A DNA stretch of 64,000 bases from contig JANYDD010000012.1 of assembly GCA_025359945.1 (NCBI GenBank), positions 1-64,000 of the forward strand, read 5' to 3'. Position 1 is the stretch's first letter; each line of letters begins with the position of its first letter. This stretch comes from Bdellovibrio sp. GTDB lineage: Bacteria > Bdellovibrionota > Bdellovibrionia > Bdellovibrionales > Bdellovibrionaceae. This document shows positions 54,657 to 63,335 of the stretch, piece after piece. The translations under genes and the position numbers were made by a program. The notes under the pieces were generated by a model that was not told where the DNA came from, made no database searches, and worked only from the letters and a program-made list of their open reading frames with translations.

Positions 54657-57134
54657 TCACTGCGACTTTTGATCTTCTGCGACAGGATCCAAAGGAATTT
54701 CGGCGGGCTGGACTTCGGAACTGCCTTGTTTCCTTAAGAATTCCTCTAAAGAAGCTTTTTCCATTTTTTGAATTCGGGCCCAGTTTTTAGCAGAGCCCAA
54801 GACCTCGGTAATTTCTTTGACGGTCTCGGCTTCGTAATCGCGCATCCGCTTAATTCCTTGTTCAAGATAAAACTGATCAATGGATTTTCTCAATTCGCCT
54901 AACTGAATCACCAAATTGGCTTCCTTGGCCACGTAACTGACGATCGATTCTTCGTTCAGACCCATCGATCTTAAAAATTCAAGATCATTCAACTTCTGAG
55001 TCCACAGGTTAGTGTAAACTTGGTTTGTTTTAACAAACAAATAGTGCCTATTGTAGATCACATTGTCGGTGTAATTGCCGCGATATTTGTCATCCTGGGG
55101 CGGGTTGAAAACTGCCTGTTTTTTTCGATCATCCATAATTTGTTTGGCATAGGAATTTTTCCCGGCTTTTTCAAAAAACATTTGAATACTTTCTTTTTGC
55201 CACAACCCAACCACCAACAAAAAACTAGCTGCTAGGGCCGATCCCCATTTCAAATTTTTTAATCGTTTCTTTTGTTTTTCTTCGGGGTTTGAAGTCAAGT
55301 GTTCCGTCTGAACCCGAATCTGAGTTTCAGAATTGTGAAGAATTTCTTGAGTCGCCTGCAAAACCAAATTTTTAAACTGAGACAAGACTTCAGGCCCCGT
55401 CACCTTCTGCGCTTGCAAAAAAGGGATCAACTTAATTTCAAGACCCCTGGCCAATTCTAAATTTTGATTTTTTCTCACCTCTCGGATTTTTTTCTCTTCA
55501 ATAAGAATCAGTTTTTCGATCTCTGCCAAAGCGTTCATGCGATTCTGCGCCAGCTCCTCGATCTGGGCTTTCTTTTGGTTTTGAAATTCCAGCAGACTTT
55601 TTTCTTTTTGTGAAAGAATCTCTTGGTCCGCGGAATTTTTTCTGGATTCAATATCGCGATTTAAACGATCCAAGGACTTTTGCAGTGTGAGCAGTTCTTC
55701 TTGAAGTTTTTCTTTATTGGATTGAACCTGGTTTTTGCTTTCGATCAACGCCAAGACCTTATTGCGATCATGACTGAGAAGTTCGATCGATTTCTCAAGC
55801 TCACCTTGAGACTGGAGAAGCTTTTTTTCTAAGCTTTCTAAGCCTGTTTTTTTTACAATTATAAGTTCAAGCTGTTTTTTTTCGGCATTCAAACTTTGTC
55901 CTAGTTCTTCTTTTTCGTCTTTCCATTGATCGATTTCTTTTTTGTATTGAAAGATCACTTTCCTTTGCAGATCGTGAGATTCTCTTTCAACTGTTTTCAA
56001 ATGATCGGCTCGTAAATTTTCAAGTTCGTTATGCAAAAGCAGCAAAGACTTTTGCTTTTCAGATTCAAAGTCTTGTTGAGCTTGGTTAACTTTTTTCTGC
56101 GCCAACTCTTGAGCTCGAGCCAGGATTTGGGCACTTTCCTCTTGAGCTTCTTTAATTTTTTGTTGAAGATCCGCTTGCCATTTTTCTTGCTGCAGGAAGT
56201 TTTCTTGTTTTGCTTGAGCGACCAGCTCACTGGCCGCAATTTGGGCCTTTTGAATCAGCGCTTGGCCCTCGACCTCGAAGTTAAGCATTTTTTGGCCGAG
56301 TTCTGCTTGTTGCGCCATCACTGATTGTTTTTGGCGATCGATCTCAACTTGTGCTTGAACTTTCAACTGCGCAGCATCGGCAGTGGCAGTCTGCATCAGT
56401 TTTTTTCTTTGATCCTGAGCTTCGGCGATGGCTTGATCGCTTTGAATCCTGGCCTGACTTTTCATTTGGGATGCTTCATCGGCAGCTTGGTCCCGAATTT
56501 TCTGGGCTTCAAGTTCGGCTTTCTGAATTATTTTTTCGGCTTCGGCATCCATCGAATTCATTTTTCGTTGATATTCTAAAACGCCCTCGCGAATTTTTTG
56601 CTCTTTTGTTTCTATGCCTTCTTTTTCGGCCTTCTTCAGCGACAATTCTGCCTGGGATTTTATTTGAGTCTCTTGTTGTAGCTTGATCTGAGCCCATTTT
56701 TCTTTTTCAACCTGAAGGCTTTTTTGAAGTTCTTTTTCCAAAGTTTTTTCCAATTCGGAAAGCATCATCTTCAAGGATTTTCTCTGTTCTTCCAGGGGCA
56801 AGAATTCAAGGGGCTTGCTAAAACAAGAAAATTGAAAGGTGTCTTCGGATTGCCCCAATTGAACCCAATCTTTGGCTTGCAAAAGAATTTTAGACTGGGC
56901 CGGCACTTGTTTTCCATTCAAGAAAGTGCCGTTAGCTGAACCCAGATCTGTTAAAAAAATATCCTGACCCTCGAGTTCAATGCGCAGGTGAAGGCGACTG
57001 ACGCTGGGTAAGGGTAGCGGCAAATCGGCTTCTTGCGATCGGCCTAGCTGAAAACTATTCTTGTCCAACAGATGAGTGACGATCCCCGTTCCCGTTTTAT
57101 GTTGAATCAAGCATAAATGAGAAAAAGGGACCAT
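54657..57134 (-). CDS. FHA-domain protein with very long coiled coil and membrane anchor
   Basis: 825 residues. An N-terminal FHA domain (about 20-95) shows FQLGRSQEADLPL, SVSRLHLRIE and LTDLGSANGTFLNGKQV, the conserved phosphothreonine-binding Arg, Ser and Asn. Residues of about 105-615 are heptad-rich coiled coil. A single membrane helix (WGSALAASFLLVVGLW, about 632-650) follows, then about 175 residues of probable periplasmic domain. GAGGAG precedes the ATG. It is the last intact gene of a five-gene operon with an ExbB/MotA-like and an OmpA/MotB-like protein, so it may be a scaffold that grips phosphorylated partners at the motor. Confidence 0.8.
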   Translation of the reverse strand: MVPFSHLCLIQHKTGTGIVTHLLDKNSFQLGRSQEADLPLPLPSVSRLHLRIELEGQDIFLTDLGSANGTFLNGKQVPAQSKILLQAKDWVQLGQSEDTFQFSCFSKPLEFLPLEEQRKSLKMMLSELEKTLEKELQKSLQVEKEKWAQIKLQQETQIKSQAELSLKKAEKEGIETKEQKIREGVLEYQRKMNSMDAEAEKIIQKAELEAQKIRDQAADEASQMKSQARIQSDQAIAEAQDQRKKLMQTATADAAQLKVQAQVEIDRQKQSVMAQQAELGQKMLNFEVEGQALIQKAQIAASELVAQAKQENFLQQEKWQADLQQKIKEAQEESAQILARAQELAQKKVNQAQQDFESEKQKSLLLLHNELENLRADHLKTVERESHDLQRKVIFQYKKEIDQWKDEKEELGQSLNAEKKQLELIIVKKTGLESLEKKLLQSQGELEKSIELLSHDRNKVLALIESKNQVQSNKEKLQEELLTLQKSLDRLNRDIESRKNSADQEILSQKEKSLLEFQNQKKAQIEELAQNRMNALAEIEKLILIEEKKIREVRKNQNLELARGLEIKLIPFLQAQKVTGPEVLSQFKNLVLQATQEILHNSETQIRVQTEHLTSNPEEKQKKRLKNLKWGSALAASFLLVVGLWQKESIQMFFEKAGKNSYAKQIMDDRKKQAVFNPPQDDKYRGNYTDNVIYNRHYLFVKTNQVYTNLWTQKLNDLEFLRSMGLNEESIVSYVAKEANLVIQLGELRKSIDQFYLEQGIKRMRDYEAETVKEITEVLGSAKNWARIQKMEKASLEEFLRKQGSSEVQPAEIPLDPVAEDQKSQ

Positions 57135-57164
57135 TCTAACTCCTCAAACAAAAGGCAATGCGTT

Positions 57165-58145
57165 CTATGCGACTTTACTTTTCTTAGTCGTCGGATTTTC
57201 AGGGTTTATGTTTTCACTGTCCATATCGCGGCTGAACTGGCGTCGACTGAGTTCTTGATTCAGCGAGGCCTCGGCCAAAGCTTCGAAAGGATCTTTGTTC
57301 TCGTCAAATCGATAAGCTCCAACGGGCACTTCGTTCGAGTTTGAATAGTTCCACAACAAATCCAATGAATTTTCAAAACGATCCACAATGTCCACGAAAA
57401 CGCGGTCCGGATTGAACACCGAATTCACTAGCGTCATGATCACACTAAACAAAATCCCCATCAGCGAGGCCCCCATCGACAAAGCAATATCAATCAAAAA
57501 TTGATCCATAATCGCTTTGGTTTTTTCGGGGTCATTCAGGTCCATGCCGCTCAGTTCAGGTAAACCCTTCATCACGCCCAGGAAGGTTCCAAAAATTCCA
57601 CCGATCACAAACAGACCCGGCAAAATGCTGAGCAAGTCGTTCGTCGAACCGATCGGAACAATTCCAAACACCCGGTTAAAACAAGGATTCTTGCTAAAGG
57701 TATTCTTGGTGATATTAATCAGCTTAGGTGGCTGTGATCCGTACCTTAGGAATCGAATTTGTTTTAACACATCGTGCACTAACCAAGCACAACCCATTTT
57801 GATCAAAAAAAATCGATCACTGGCCAACATCACTTGGTCGGGCTTTCGTCGCTTTAGTTTTTCTCGGTTCTCAAAAACTTCAAAAAATGTTTTCTCTAAA
57901 AGTCTTTTTGAAATCAGAAAAAAAGAAATATTTTCTGATTTTTGCGGAGCTTCCGCTTGCAAAAAGCGCCCTACCCTTTTTTCAAATTCGCGGCCAAACC
58001 AATCGTGTCGTCTGACCGTGTAGTAGATCATCAATCGAAAAAAGATCCCAAAGACCAGCGCGCTGATCATGATCGGAAAGTGAACAGTCTTGGCGACAAC
58101 CACCACGCTGTCCATAATTGAGTGTACGGCTGCTTCTAACGCCAT
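57165..58145 (-). CDS. MotA/TolQ/ExbB-like proton channel protein
   Basis: 326 residues with three membrane helices: about 20-42 (FPIMISALVFGIFFRLMIYY), about 170-195 (SILPGLFVIGGIFGTFLGVM) and about 210-245 (IDIALSMGASLMGILFSVIM). The layout, the Gly-rich second helix and the SMGASLMGILFSV third helix fit the MotA/TolQ/ExbB channel family. A cytoplasmic loop of about 120 residues lies between helices 1 and 2. It is encoded directly after the OmpA/MotB-like gene (10-base gap) and before the FHA coiled-coil gene. AAGGAG precedes the ATG. Confidence 0.85.
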   Translation of the reverse strand: MALEAAVHSIMDSVVVVAKTVHFPIMISALVFGIFFRLMIYYTVRRHDWFGREFEKRVGRFLQAEAPQKSENISFFLISKRLLEKTFFEVFENREKLKRRKPDQVMLASDRFFLIKMGCAWLVHDVLKQIRFLRYGSQPPKLINITKNTFSKNPCFNRVFGIVPIGSTNDLLSILPGLFVIGGIFGTFLGVMKGLPELSGMDLNDPEKTKAIMDQFLIDIALSMGASLMGILFSVIMTLVNSVFNPDRVFVDIVDRFENSLDLLWNYSNSNEVPVGAYRFDENKDPFEALAEASLNQELSRRQFSRDMDSENINPENPTTKKSKVA

Positions 58146-58155
58146 AGTGGGCTCC

Positions 58156-59814
58156 TTAATCTTTCAGCGTGAACTTGATGATCACGCGTTGAAGTTTGGC
58201 ACAATCGTTTTTCATGCAAAAGGCCTCGCCTTTTCCCGCAGCTTGAAAATTTTTATTTTTTTCGTGCGATAAAAAGGATCGACCTGTCACTTTTACTAAC
58301 GGTTGCAACTGCTGTTGATTTTTAAATTTCATTTTATCAAAAACGTGTTGAAAAATCGACCGCGCACGAGAATAACTTAAATCCAGATTATAATTCACGG
58401 CCTGTCGATCGCCTGCCTCTAAACTGGAAGGATCGATGTATTTGCCTTTGTAAGTCGGCGAAGCAAACCCGACGATTTCCACCGACTGAATTTTTTCGGC
58501 GACCTTTTGGTTCTCAAACAAACTGGCCGAGTAAACCGGCATCGCCTGTTCTAAGATTTTTTTCATTTCATTTTTCAAAGTTGCTTTACCCGTATCAAAG
58601 TATTGATCTCCGAACGAAAGAACCACGTCGCCCGATTCTGGATCCACGTCGGCATCGACGCCGTTAGCAGAGAAATTCTTTTTGATCTGATCTGCTAGTT
58701 TACGTTGCGCGTTCAGCCGCTCTGTAGCCTTAGCCAAATCTTTTTGAGAGCCCTGATATTTTTTGTCTAAAGCCGCCACTTTCTCGCCAAGCTCGCGCTC
58801 GCGGCGCTGAGCCTCGGATCGAAACTGCGCTTCTCGCTTCACCTTTTCAGCCGCAGAAAGTTTTTCTTTTTGAAGAGCTGACTCGAACTGCGCGCGCTCT
58901 TTTTCCTTTTGCTTTGCAAACTGGCCTTTTAGACTTTCCATTTCTTGTTGATACTTGGCCTGAGTGCCGGTCAATTCATCTTTAAGGGCTGACTTCTCTT
59001 GGCCCAATTTAGCCACCTGAGATTTTGTCTGATTTAAATCCTGAGCCGTTTTTTGCAATTCTTGCGACGTCTTTGCCAGGTCTTGAGCCACTTTTGAATT
59101 TTGGCTTTTTAGATTTTGTATTTTTTGATCGATTTCTCGCCTTAAGTTAGTTTGTTCAGCTTCAAACTTTTTCTTGGTCAGCTTTTGATTTTTGTAAGCT
59201 GATTTCAACTGTTTCAAACGATTGTTCAGTTGATCTTCCAAAGTCTCGATCTTTTTCTCGCCTTGAGCTAGCTGCGATTTTTTCTGGGCCACAGTTTTTT
59301 CTAAACCCGAAATCTCTTCGTCTTTTTCGCCAATAATTTCTTCTTTGGTATCAATCAAAACATCGCGGTTTTTAATTCGACCTTTGGCAATCACATTCGA
59401 ATTAATAATATTTCGAATCATTTGTTGATATTGGTTCAAGGCTTTTTCTTTATTTTCATTTTCAAGCGCCTGGTTTCGTAGCTTTATTTTTTCGTCCTTA
59501 GATTCTTCTTGCAGCAAATCTAGTTTGGACATCAAAGCTTGGTAGGCTTCTTTTTCAGAATCAGAAGCTTCTTTGTCCATATAATTTTGCTTTAAATTAT
59601 TATAAACTTTAATCTGCTGGCGAAGATCTTGAGTTTCTTTGACCAATTGCTTGTTCTCTAAAAACTGGCGAATCCCGTCTGTCCCCTGCCGCAGCGAAGC
59701 CGCAACATAAAGAAGCAAGAAAATAATCGATAGACCCAAAAACAAATCCGAGTACGATGTCCACATCGAATCTGAAGAGTGAGATTCTTTATTTTTTTGA
59801 TACTGAAAACCCAT
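58156..59814 (-). CDS. MotB-like protein with coiled coil and OmpA peptidoglycan-binding domain
   Basis: 552 residues. A short cytoplasmic tail is followed by a single membrane helix (DLFLGLSIIFLLLYVAAS), which begins with Asp23 in the place of the proton-carrying Asp of MotB. A coiled coil of roughly 340 residues follows, then an OmpA-like domain (about 395-550; VVLSFGDQYFDTGKATL, VEIVGFASPTYKG, NLDLSYSRARS). MotB usually has a much shorter linker. Pairing with the channel gene downstream gives a stator-like unit that could grip peptidoglycan far from the membrane. Confidence 0.85.
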   Translation of the reverse strand: MGFQYQKNKESHSSDSMWTSYSDLFLGLSIIFLLLYVAASLRQGTDGIRQFLENKQLVKETQDLRQQIKVYNNLKQNYMDKEASDSEKEAYQALMSKLDLLQEESKDEKIKLRNQALENENKEKALNQYQQMIRNIINSNVIAKGRIKNRDVLIDTKEEIIGEKDEEISGLEKTVAQKKSQLAQGEKKIETLEDQLNNRLKQLKSAYKNQKLTKKKFEAEQTNLRREIDQKIQNLKSQNSKVAQDLAKTSQELQKTAQDLNQTKSQVAKLGQEKSALKDELTGTQAKYQQEMESLKGQFAKQKEKERAQFESALQKEKLSAAEKVKREAQFRSEAQRRERELGEKVAALDKKYQGSQKDLAKATERLNAQRKLADQIKKNFSANGVDADVDPESGDVVLSFGDQYFDTGKATLKNEMKKILEQAMPVYSASLFENQKVAEKIQSVEIVGFASPTYKGKYIDPSSLEAGDRQAVNYNLDLSYSRARSIFQHVFDKMKFKNQQQLQPLVKVTGRSFLSHEKNKNFQAAGKGEAFCMKNDCAKLQRVIIKFTLKD

Positions 59815-59893
59815 TTTTTATCTCGTTTTTTAAAAAAAATTAAGTTTGACCCTTCTCTATCGGCGCAGATGTGAAAGGGTTCAAGTCCAGGTC

Positions 59894-60772
59894 TTACAGG
59901 CTGCTACTTTGGGTTTTGGAGATAGTTTCTTGGACCAAAGTACGGAGCTCATCAGCAGTTACGGCCGAAGGACTTCCTAGCGACAAGGAGTGGTTGGAAA
60001 GATACCACATTGCGAAAGCCACAAATCCTGCTAGCCCCAAAAAGGCCAAAGACTTTCGCGTCGAGCCTGATAAAATCTGAATTTTAAAATTCATGGAACT
60101 TAAACTGTTTTTGATTTTTTCCAAGGCGACTAAAAGTGGACTGGGGCCTTTTGGTTTTGGGATTTCAACTGGCGCCGGCCCCGCCTGTGAAGCCGCAATT
60201 TCACTGGAAACTTTGCGCGCTCCTCCGGGTGCAGGCTTAAGTTTGACACTTGGTCGGATCACTGTTTTTGCGGAAAAAATATCTTCCTCGGCTTGCGCTG
60301 ATGAATTCATCACAAAAGAGGCCGTGTTCTCTTCTTTTTCACTAGGCACATCCGAGCTTGCGAACTCAAACTCGGCGTCAATTTTTCGAGTGTTGGCAAC
60401 ATAGCCCTCGGTGTTTCTGGGGACTTGAGTTTTTTCCTCGGAAGGCAATCCATCAGAAAGCTCGATCGCTTGATTCTGAACTTCTTCTTCGATCAACCCG
60501 ACCAGTTCACCCAACTTGAAATTGGAATTTTTTGACAAAACAACTTGCGAGACTTTTTGGCCCGAAACCTTAATGCCGTTAACGCTTCCATTGTCGACCA
60601 AAACAATATCGTTGCCGCGCTTTTCGATTAAGCAGTGTACTCGGGAAATACTAGGGTGATTTAAAACGATTTCGTTTTCTGACGATCGACCCAACTTTAT
60701 CGGAAATTTCTTAAGCTCCATTTGCAGCAAGACTTTGCCCAAGGGGTCGATAAATTTAATTTCTTTTTTCAT
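59894..60772 (-). CDS. FHA-domain protein with C-terminal membrane anchor
   Basis: 292 residues. The N-terminal FHA domain (about 20-95) has IKLGRSSENEIVL, SISRVHCLIEKR and LVDNGSVNGIKVSG. A long acidic and Pro-rich linker follows, then a single membrane helix (SLAFLGLAGFVAFAMWYL) near the C-terminus and a short tail. It is encoded between the inactive protease-like gene (34-base gap) and the MotB-like gene (79-base gap). It may bring phosphorylated proteins to the same machine as the larger FHA protein. Confidence 0.8.
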   Translation of the reverse strand: MKKEIKFIDPLGKVLLQMELKKFPIKLGRSSENEIVLNHPSISRVHCLIEKRGNDIVLVDNGSVNGIKVSGQKVSQVVLSKNSNFKLGELVGLIEEEVQNQAIELSDGLPSEEKTQVPRNTEGYVANTRKIDAEFEFASSDVPSEKEENTASFVMNSSAQAEEDIFSAKTVIRPSVKLKPAPGGARKVSSEIAASQAGPAPVEIPKPKGPSPLLVALEKIKNSLSSMNFKIQILSGSTRKSLAFLGLAGFVAFAMWYLSNHSLSLGSPSAVTADELRTLVQETISKTQSSSL

Positions 60773-60806
60773 TCTAGCACCCTTTTTGAAATCAAGAGTG
60801 TTCTCA

Positions 60807-62213
60807 TTATTGATCCCCTTTGAAATCTTGCGCGACCTTCATGGCAATCTCGGCTGTATTGGCCGCATCAAATCCAGAAAGCTCGACTTTCAAAAGCTTA
60901 GTTTGGTCGCCGCCTTCAGATTGAACAACGATCAAAGACTTTTGAAATTCCGGTAGAAAGCGAAAACTGGCATTGCAAAACAGAAACTGTTTTTTTACTT
61001 CAATATTTTTTATATTTTTTTTCACACATTCCGGCGCTGTGTAGTAATCCGAAGCGGAATTGGCTCGCCACTGATCTTCAAGCTGAACGGTCTTGGTTCC
61101 CGCCGCTGTTTTCTTCAGCTGCAGAACTTGGTAATTGATTTCCCCGGCGCCAAACTGACTATGGATGTTGGGGCTAAGATGGTTTCGGCACGATACAAAA
61201 GAGTTTAAATTTTTCTGATCACAAGTGGTGTTGGATGCCAAAACCCCAAACTGAAAATCAGCTTCACGCAAAGCTCGACTGGCGCTGATAATTTCTTGAA
61301 AGCGTTTGGACTGAATTTGATTCCATTGCCCCTGCAGCTGCTTTTTCCACGATCCCACCGATGCAGGCTGTTTGGTGACCGAATCCAACATGGCCGCCAA
61401 GTTGGGCGAAGGCTGGGCCTGGATATAATCACTTTGCCCATGCAGACCCAAAAGAAAACCTTCGGGACTAAACACCGGCCCACCGATTTGCAAATCCTGA
61501 AATTCATTTTCCTTAAGTTGTACTAAAAAGGCATTAGTGAATCCTAAAACCAACCGCCGCGGATTGCCTGTTTTCGACGTGTACTCCGCGCGTTCAACAA
61601 AAGAGGCCGAATTCACTTCAGGCCTTAGCAACACGGTCTCGGCGTAAGTATCCAGCTGCAGAATCTGCGCCCGATAATATTTGTTCTGAGTGTAAATCAA
61701 AATCTGTCGATGAGTTTCGCCTGAGAAAAGTGCTGAAACATTTCTGATGTGAGTCGCCACCACGTACGGAGAAACAAAAAACCCGCTTCCCTCGGAAAAA
61801 GCGCTGGAATGGGCATCATAGGCAACCACAACTTTTACAACTGCGGGGGCATTTTTCCTAAAAACATCCGCATTAAGGGTCGGCTGGGGAGCCAAAACTG
61901 CCGTCACTTGTGGGAGCGGAGGGGGAATGTTCACAATTTTTTTAGCAGGTAAGACCAGCGCTTGGCGGATTAGAGGTTCATGAGGTTTTAATTTTTTTGC
62001 GAAATGGGTCGCTTTCAATGGTTTGGCGCGTTTCATTTTAAAAGTCATTTGCGGCACAGATGCCGGCCACTTTTTGACCGCTTTTTTAACCGGAACTACC
62101 GCGTTAGTTTTTTTTCCCTGGGCTTTTTTAAGGGTCTCAGCCACCGATCCTTCGACCGTAAAAAAATTAGAAAATAAAATGAGCGCAGACAAGCGCAAAA
62201 AAAACTTCTTCAT
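60807..62213 (-). CDS. Exported trypsin/HtrA-like protein, probably inactive
   Basis: 468 residues, first gene of the module. The signal peptide ends near SVA/ETLK. A Lys/Pro-rich N-terminal part is followed by a chymotrypsin-like domain: GSGFFVSPYVVATHIRN (His kept), then LDTYAETVLLRPE where the usual Asp is Glu, then LQIGGPVFSPEGFLLGLHG where the GNSGGP nucleophile Ser is Ile. With both catalytic Asp and Ser changed it is unlikely to cut proteins and may bind peptides or peptidoglycan-linked proteins. A C-terminal half of about 200 residues with two Cys pairs (TTCDQK, FVSCRNH, PECVKK, FLFCNAS) follows. Confidence 0.75.
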   Translation of the reverse strand: MKKFFLRLSALILFSNFFTVEGSVAETLKKAQGKKTNAVVPVKKAVKKWPASVPQMTFKMKRAKPLKATHFAKKLKPHEPLIRQALVLPAKKIVNIPPPLPQVTAVLAPQPTLNADVFRKNAPAVVKVVVAYDAHSSAFSEGSGFFVSPYVVATHIRNVSALFSGETHRQILIYTQNKYYRAQILQLDTYAETVLLRPEVNSASFVERAEYTSKTGNPRRLVLGFTNAFLVQLKENEFQDLQIGGPVFSPEGFLLGLHGQSDYIQAQPSPNLAAMLDSVTKQPASVGSWKKQLQGQWNQIQSKRFQEIISASRALREADFQFGVLASNTTCDQKNLNSFVSCRNHLSPNIHSQFGAGEINYQVLQLKKTAAGTKTVQLEDQWRANSASDYYTAPECVKKNIKNIEVKKQFLFCNASFRFLPEFQKSLIVVQSEGGDQTKLLKVELSGFDAANTAEIAMKVAQDFKGDQ

Positions 62214-62522
62214 ACCTAGGGTATCGGTGGAGAAGCCGAAAAGTTAAAGTCGCGAAAATCTCAGACTCCACCAGCAGTTCGAAAGTCCAGGCCTAGTCTT
62301 GAAAATTCAGGTCAGGAATGAAGTGGTAGCGCTGGAGGAGCCAGAGCCAACGCTTGAGGTAAAAAAATAATTTAAAATTGAGAGATAACAACCACAATTG
62401 CGGCGATAACAAAACCAGCCGCAAAACAAAACTTGATATTAAATCCCATTGAGAAATCTCGCTTCATAGAAGTGTCATCGGCTGACAGGCTTCTTTTATT
62501 AAGCCCGAAAACTTATTCTCAA
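62214..62522. other. Intergenic region before the FHA/motor module
   Basis: 309 bases that should hold the promoter of the minus-strand module starting at 62213. Apart from the small possible peptide gene, no feature was recognised. A tRNA-like stretch near 62320-62340 does not fold into a cloverleaf. Confidence 0.5.
62372..62467 (-). CDS. Possible 31-residue single-helix membrane peptide
   Basis: ATG at 62467 to TAA at 62374 (minus) encodes 31 residues, MKRDFSMGFN followed by a hydrophobic helix (FCFAAGFVIAAIVVVISQF). The character is membrane-like, but no good ribosome site was seen and an inner ATG at residue 7 is possible. It lies in an otherwise empty region between the exported protein 62523-63032 and the module start. 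Confidence 0.3.
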   Translation of the reverse strand: MKRDFSMGFNIKFCFAAGFVIAAIVVVISQF

Positions 62523-63032
62523 TCAGGGATTAGCAATTTCACCCAGGCAAGATCGCAAGGCATCATTAAGTTCTTTAATAGTTTTCTTAAATGTAGCGCT
62601 TTTATCCTGCTCCCCTTTGTAGGTCCTATTTATTTCAAAGATTAGCGCTGGCAAGTTAACTTTCGCTGATTTTTTTGACGCTTCTTCAAGCCCTTTCAAA
62701 AACGGAATCAATGTTTGGGGTTGGTTAGAAAAAAATAATTCATAACTTTGCAGCAAACCCTGATAGTTCACAATTATACTTGGGATGATTTCATTATGAC
62801 ACTTCAACTGAGCATCGGAGACTTTCAATTTATCTTCCAGCGCCTTAATTTTAGCATCCGACGCCGCCAACTGGGCCCCGAGACTAGGAGTGTTTGCAAC
62901 CGCTTCGCCTTCAGCTCTGGCGCCACTTGGAAATCCCAGACCACCCACCATCATCCCGACACTGACAGCGGCACCTAAACCAAATTTAACACCAGTGTGC
63001 AAAGCCCCTTGGCCACATTTATAAAAATTCAT
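62523..63032 (-). CDS. Exported protein of unknown function
   Basis: 169 residues. The signal peptide (GVKFGLGAAVSVGMMVGGLG) ends at GARA/EGE. A short coiled coil (AASDAKIKALEDKLKVSDAQ) and a helical domain with two Cys (QLKCHNE, LRSCLGE) follow. No domain was recognised. AAGGGGG lies upstream of the ATG. It may form a separate unit from the module, given the 308-base gap. Confidence 0.65.
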   Translation of the reverse strand: MNFYKCGQGALHTGVKFGLGAAVSVGMMVGGLGFPSGARAEGEAVANTPSLGAQLAASDAKIKALEDKLKVSDAQLKCHNEIIPSIIVNYQGLLQSYELFFSNQPQTLIPFLKGLEEASKKSAKVNLPALIFEINRTYKGEQDKSATFKKTIKELNDALRSCLGEIANP

Positions 63033-63335
63033 TTTTCCCCCTTATTTAATAATTATGTCTATACAATTCTGTTTCTAACCTTGTTTTCTACTTTGTGGTT
63101 GATCCCAATTCTTTGATCCCAATTCGTTGAATTCAGTTCATTAATCTTTGCTCTTTAATCTCCACTTTCTAATCACCACCCAATTTTCTTCGCACAGTGC
63201 ACGATGTTTTTTTGATGGATTTAAATTTTTCTTAAGATCCCCCGGCGCTTCGAGGAAAGCTAGCAAACTCATTCCGCTAAATCACTTGGTATTTGTAGCC
63301 AGCTGACATTTTGTTCGCTAGGCTTAAAAAGAATT
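63033..63335. other. Divergent intergenic region before crtY
   Basis: 303 bases between the exported protein (minus) and crtY (plus). It is AT-rich and has two imperfect copies of a 16-base unit (ATCCCAATTC/GTTGAATTC) near 63100-63140. No clear promoter or terminator was identified. Confidence 0.45.

Noticed and set aside
54657-62213. Zorya defence system
   Set aside because: The channel and MotB/OmpA pair is like ZorA/ZorB, but the ZorC/ZorD/ZorE-type genes (helicase or nuclease) are absent and the partners are FHA and protease-like proteins.
62290-62345. tRNA-like stretch (GAAGTGGTAGCGCTGGAGG)
   Set aside because: No cloverleaf could be drawn: no acceptor stem pairing and no matching T-arm in order.
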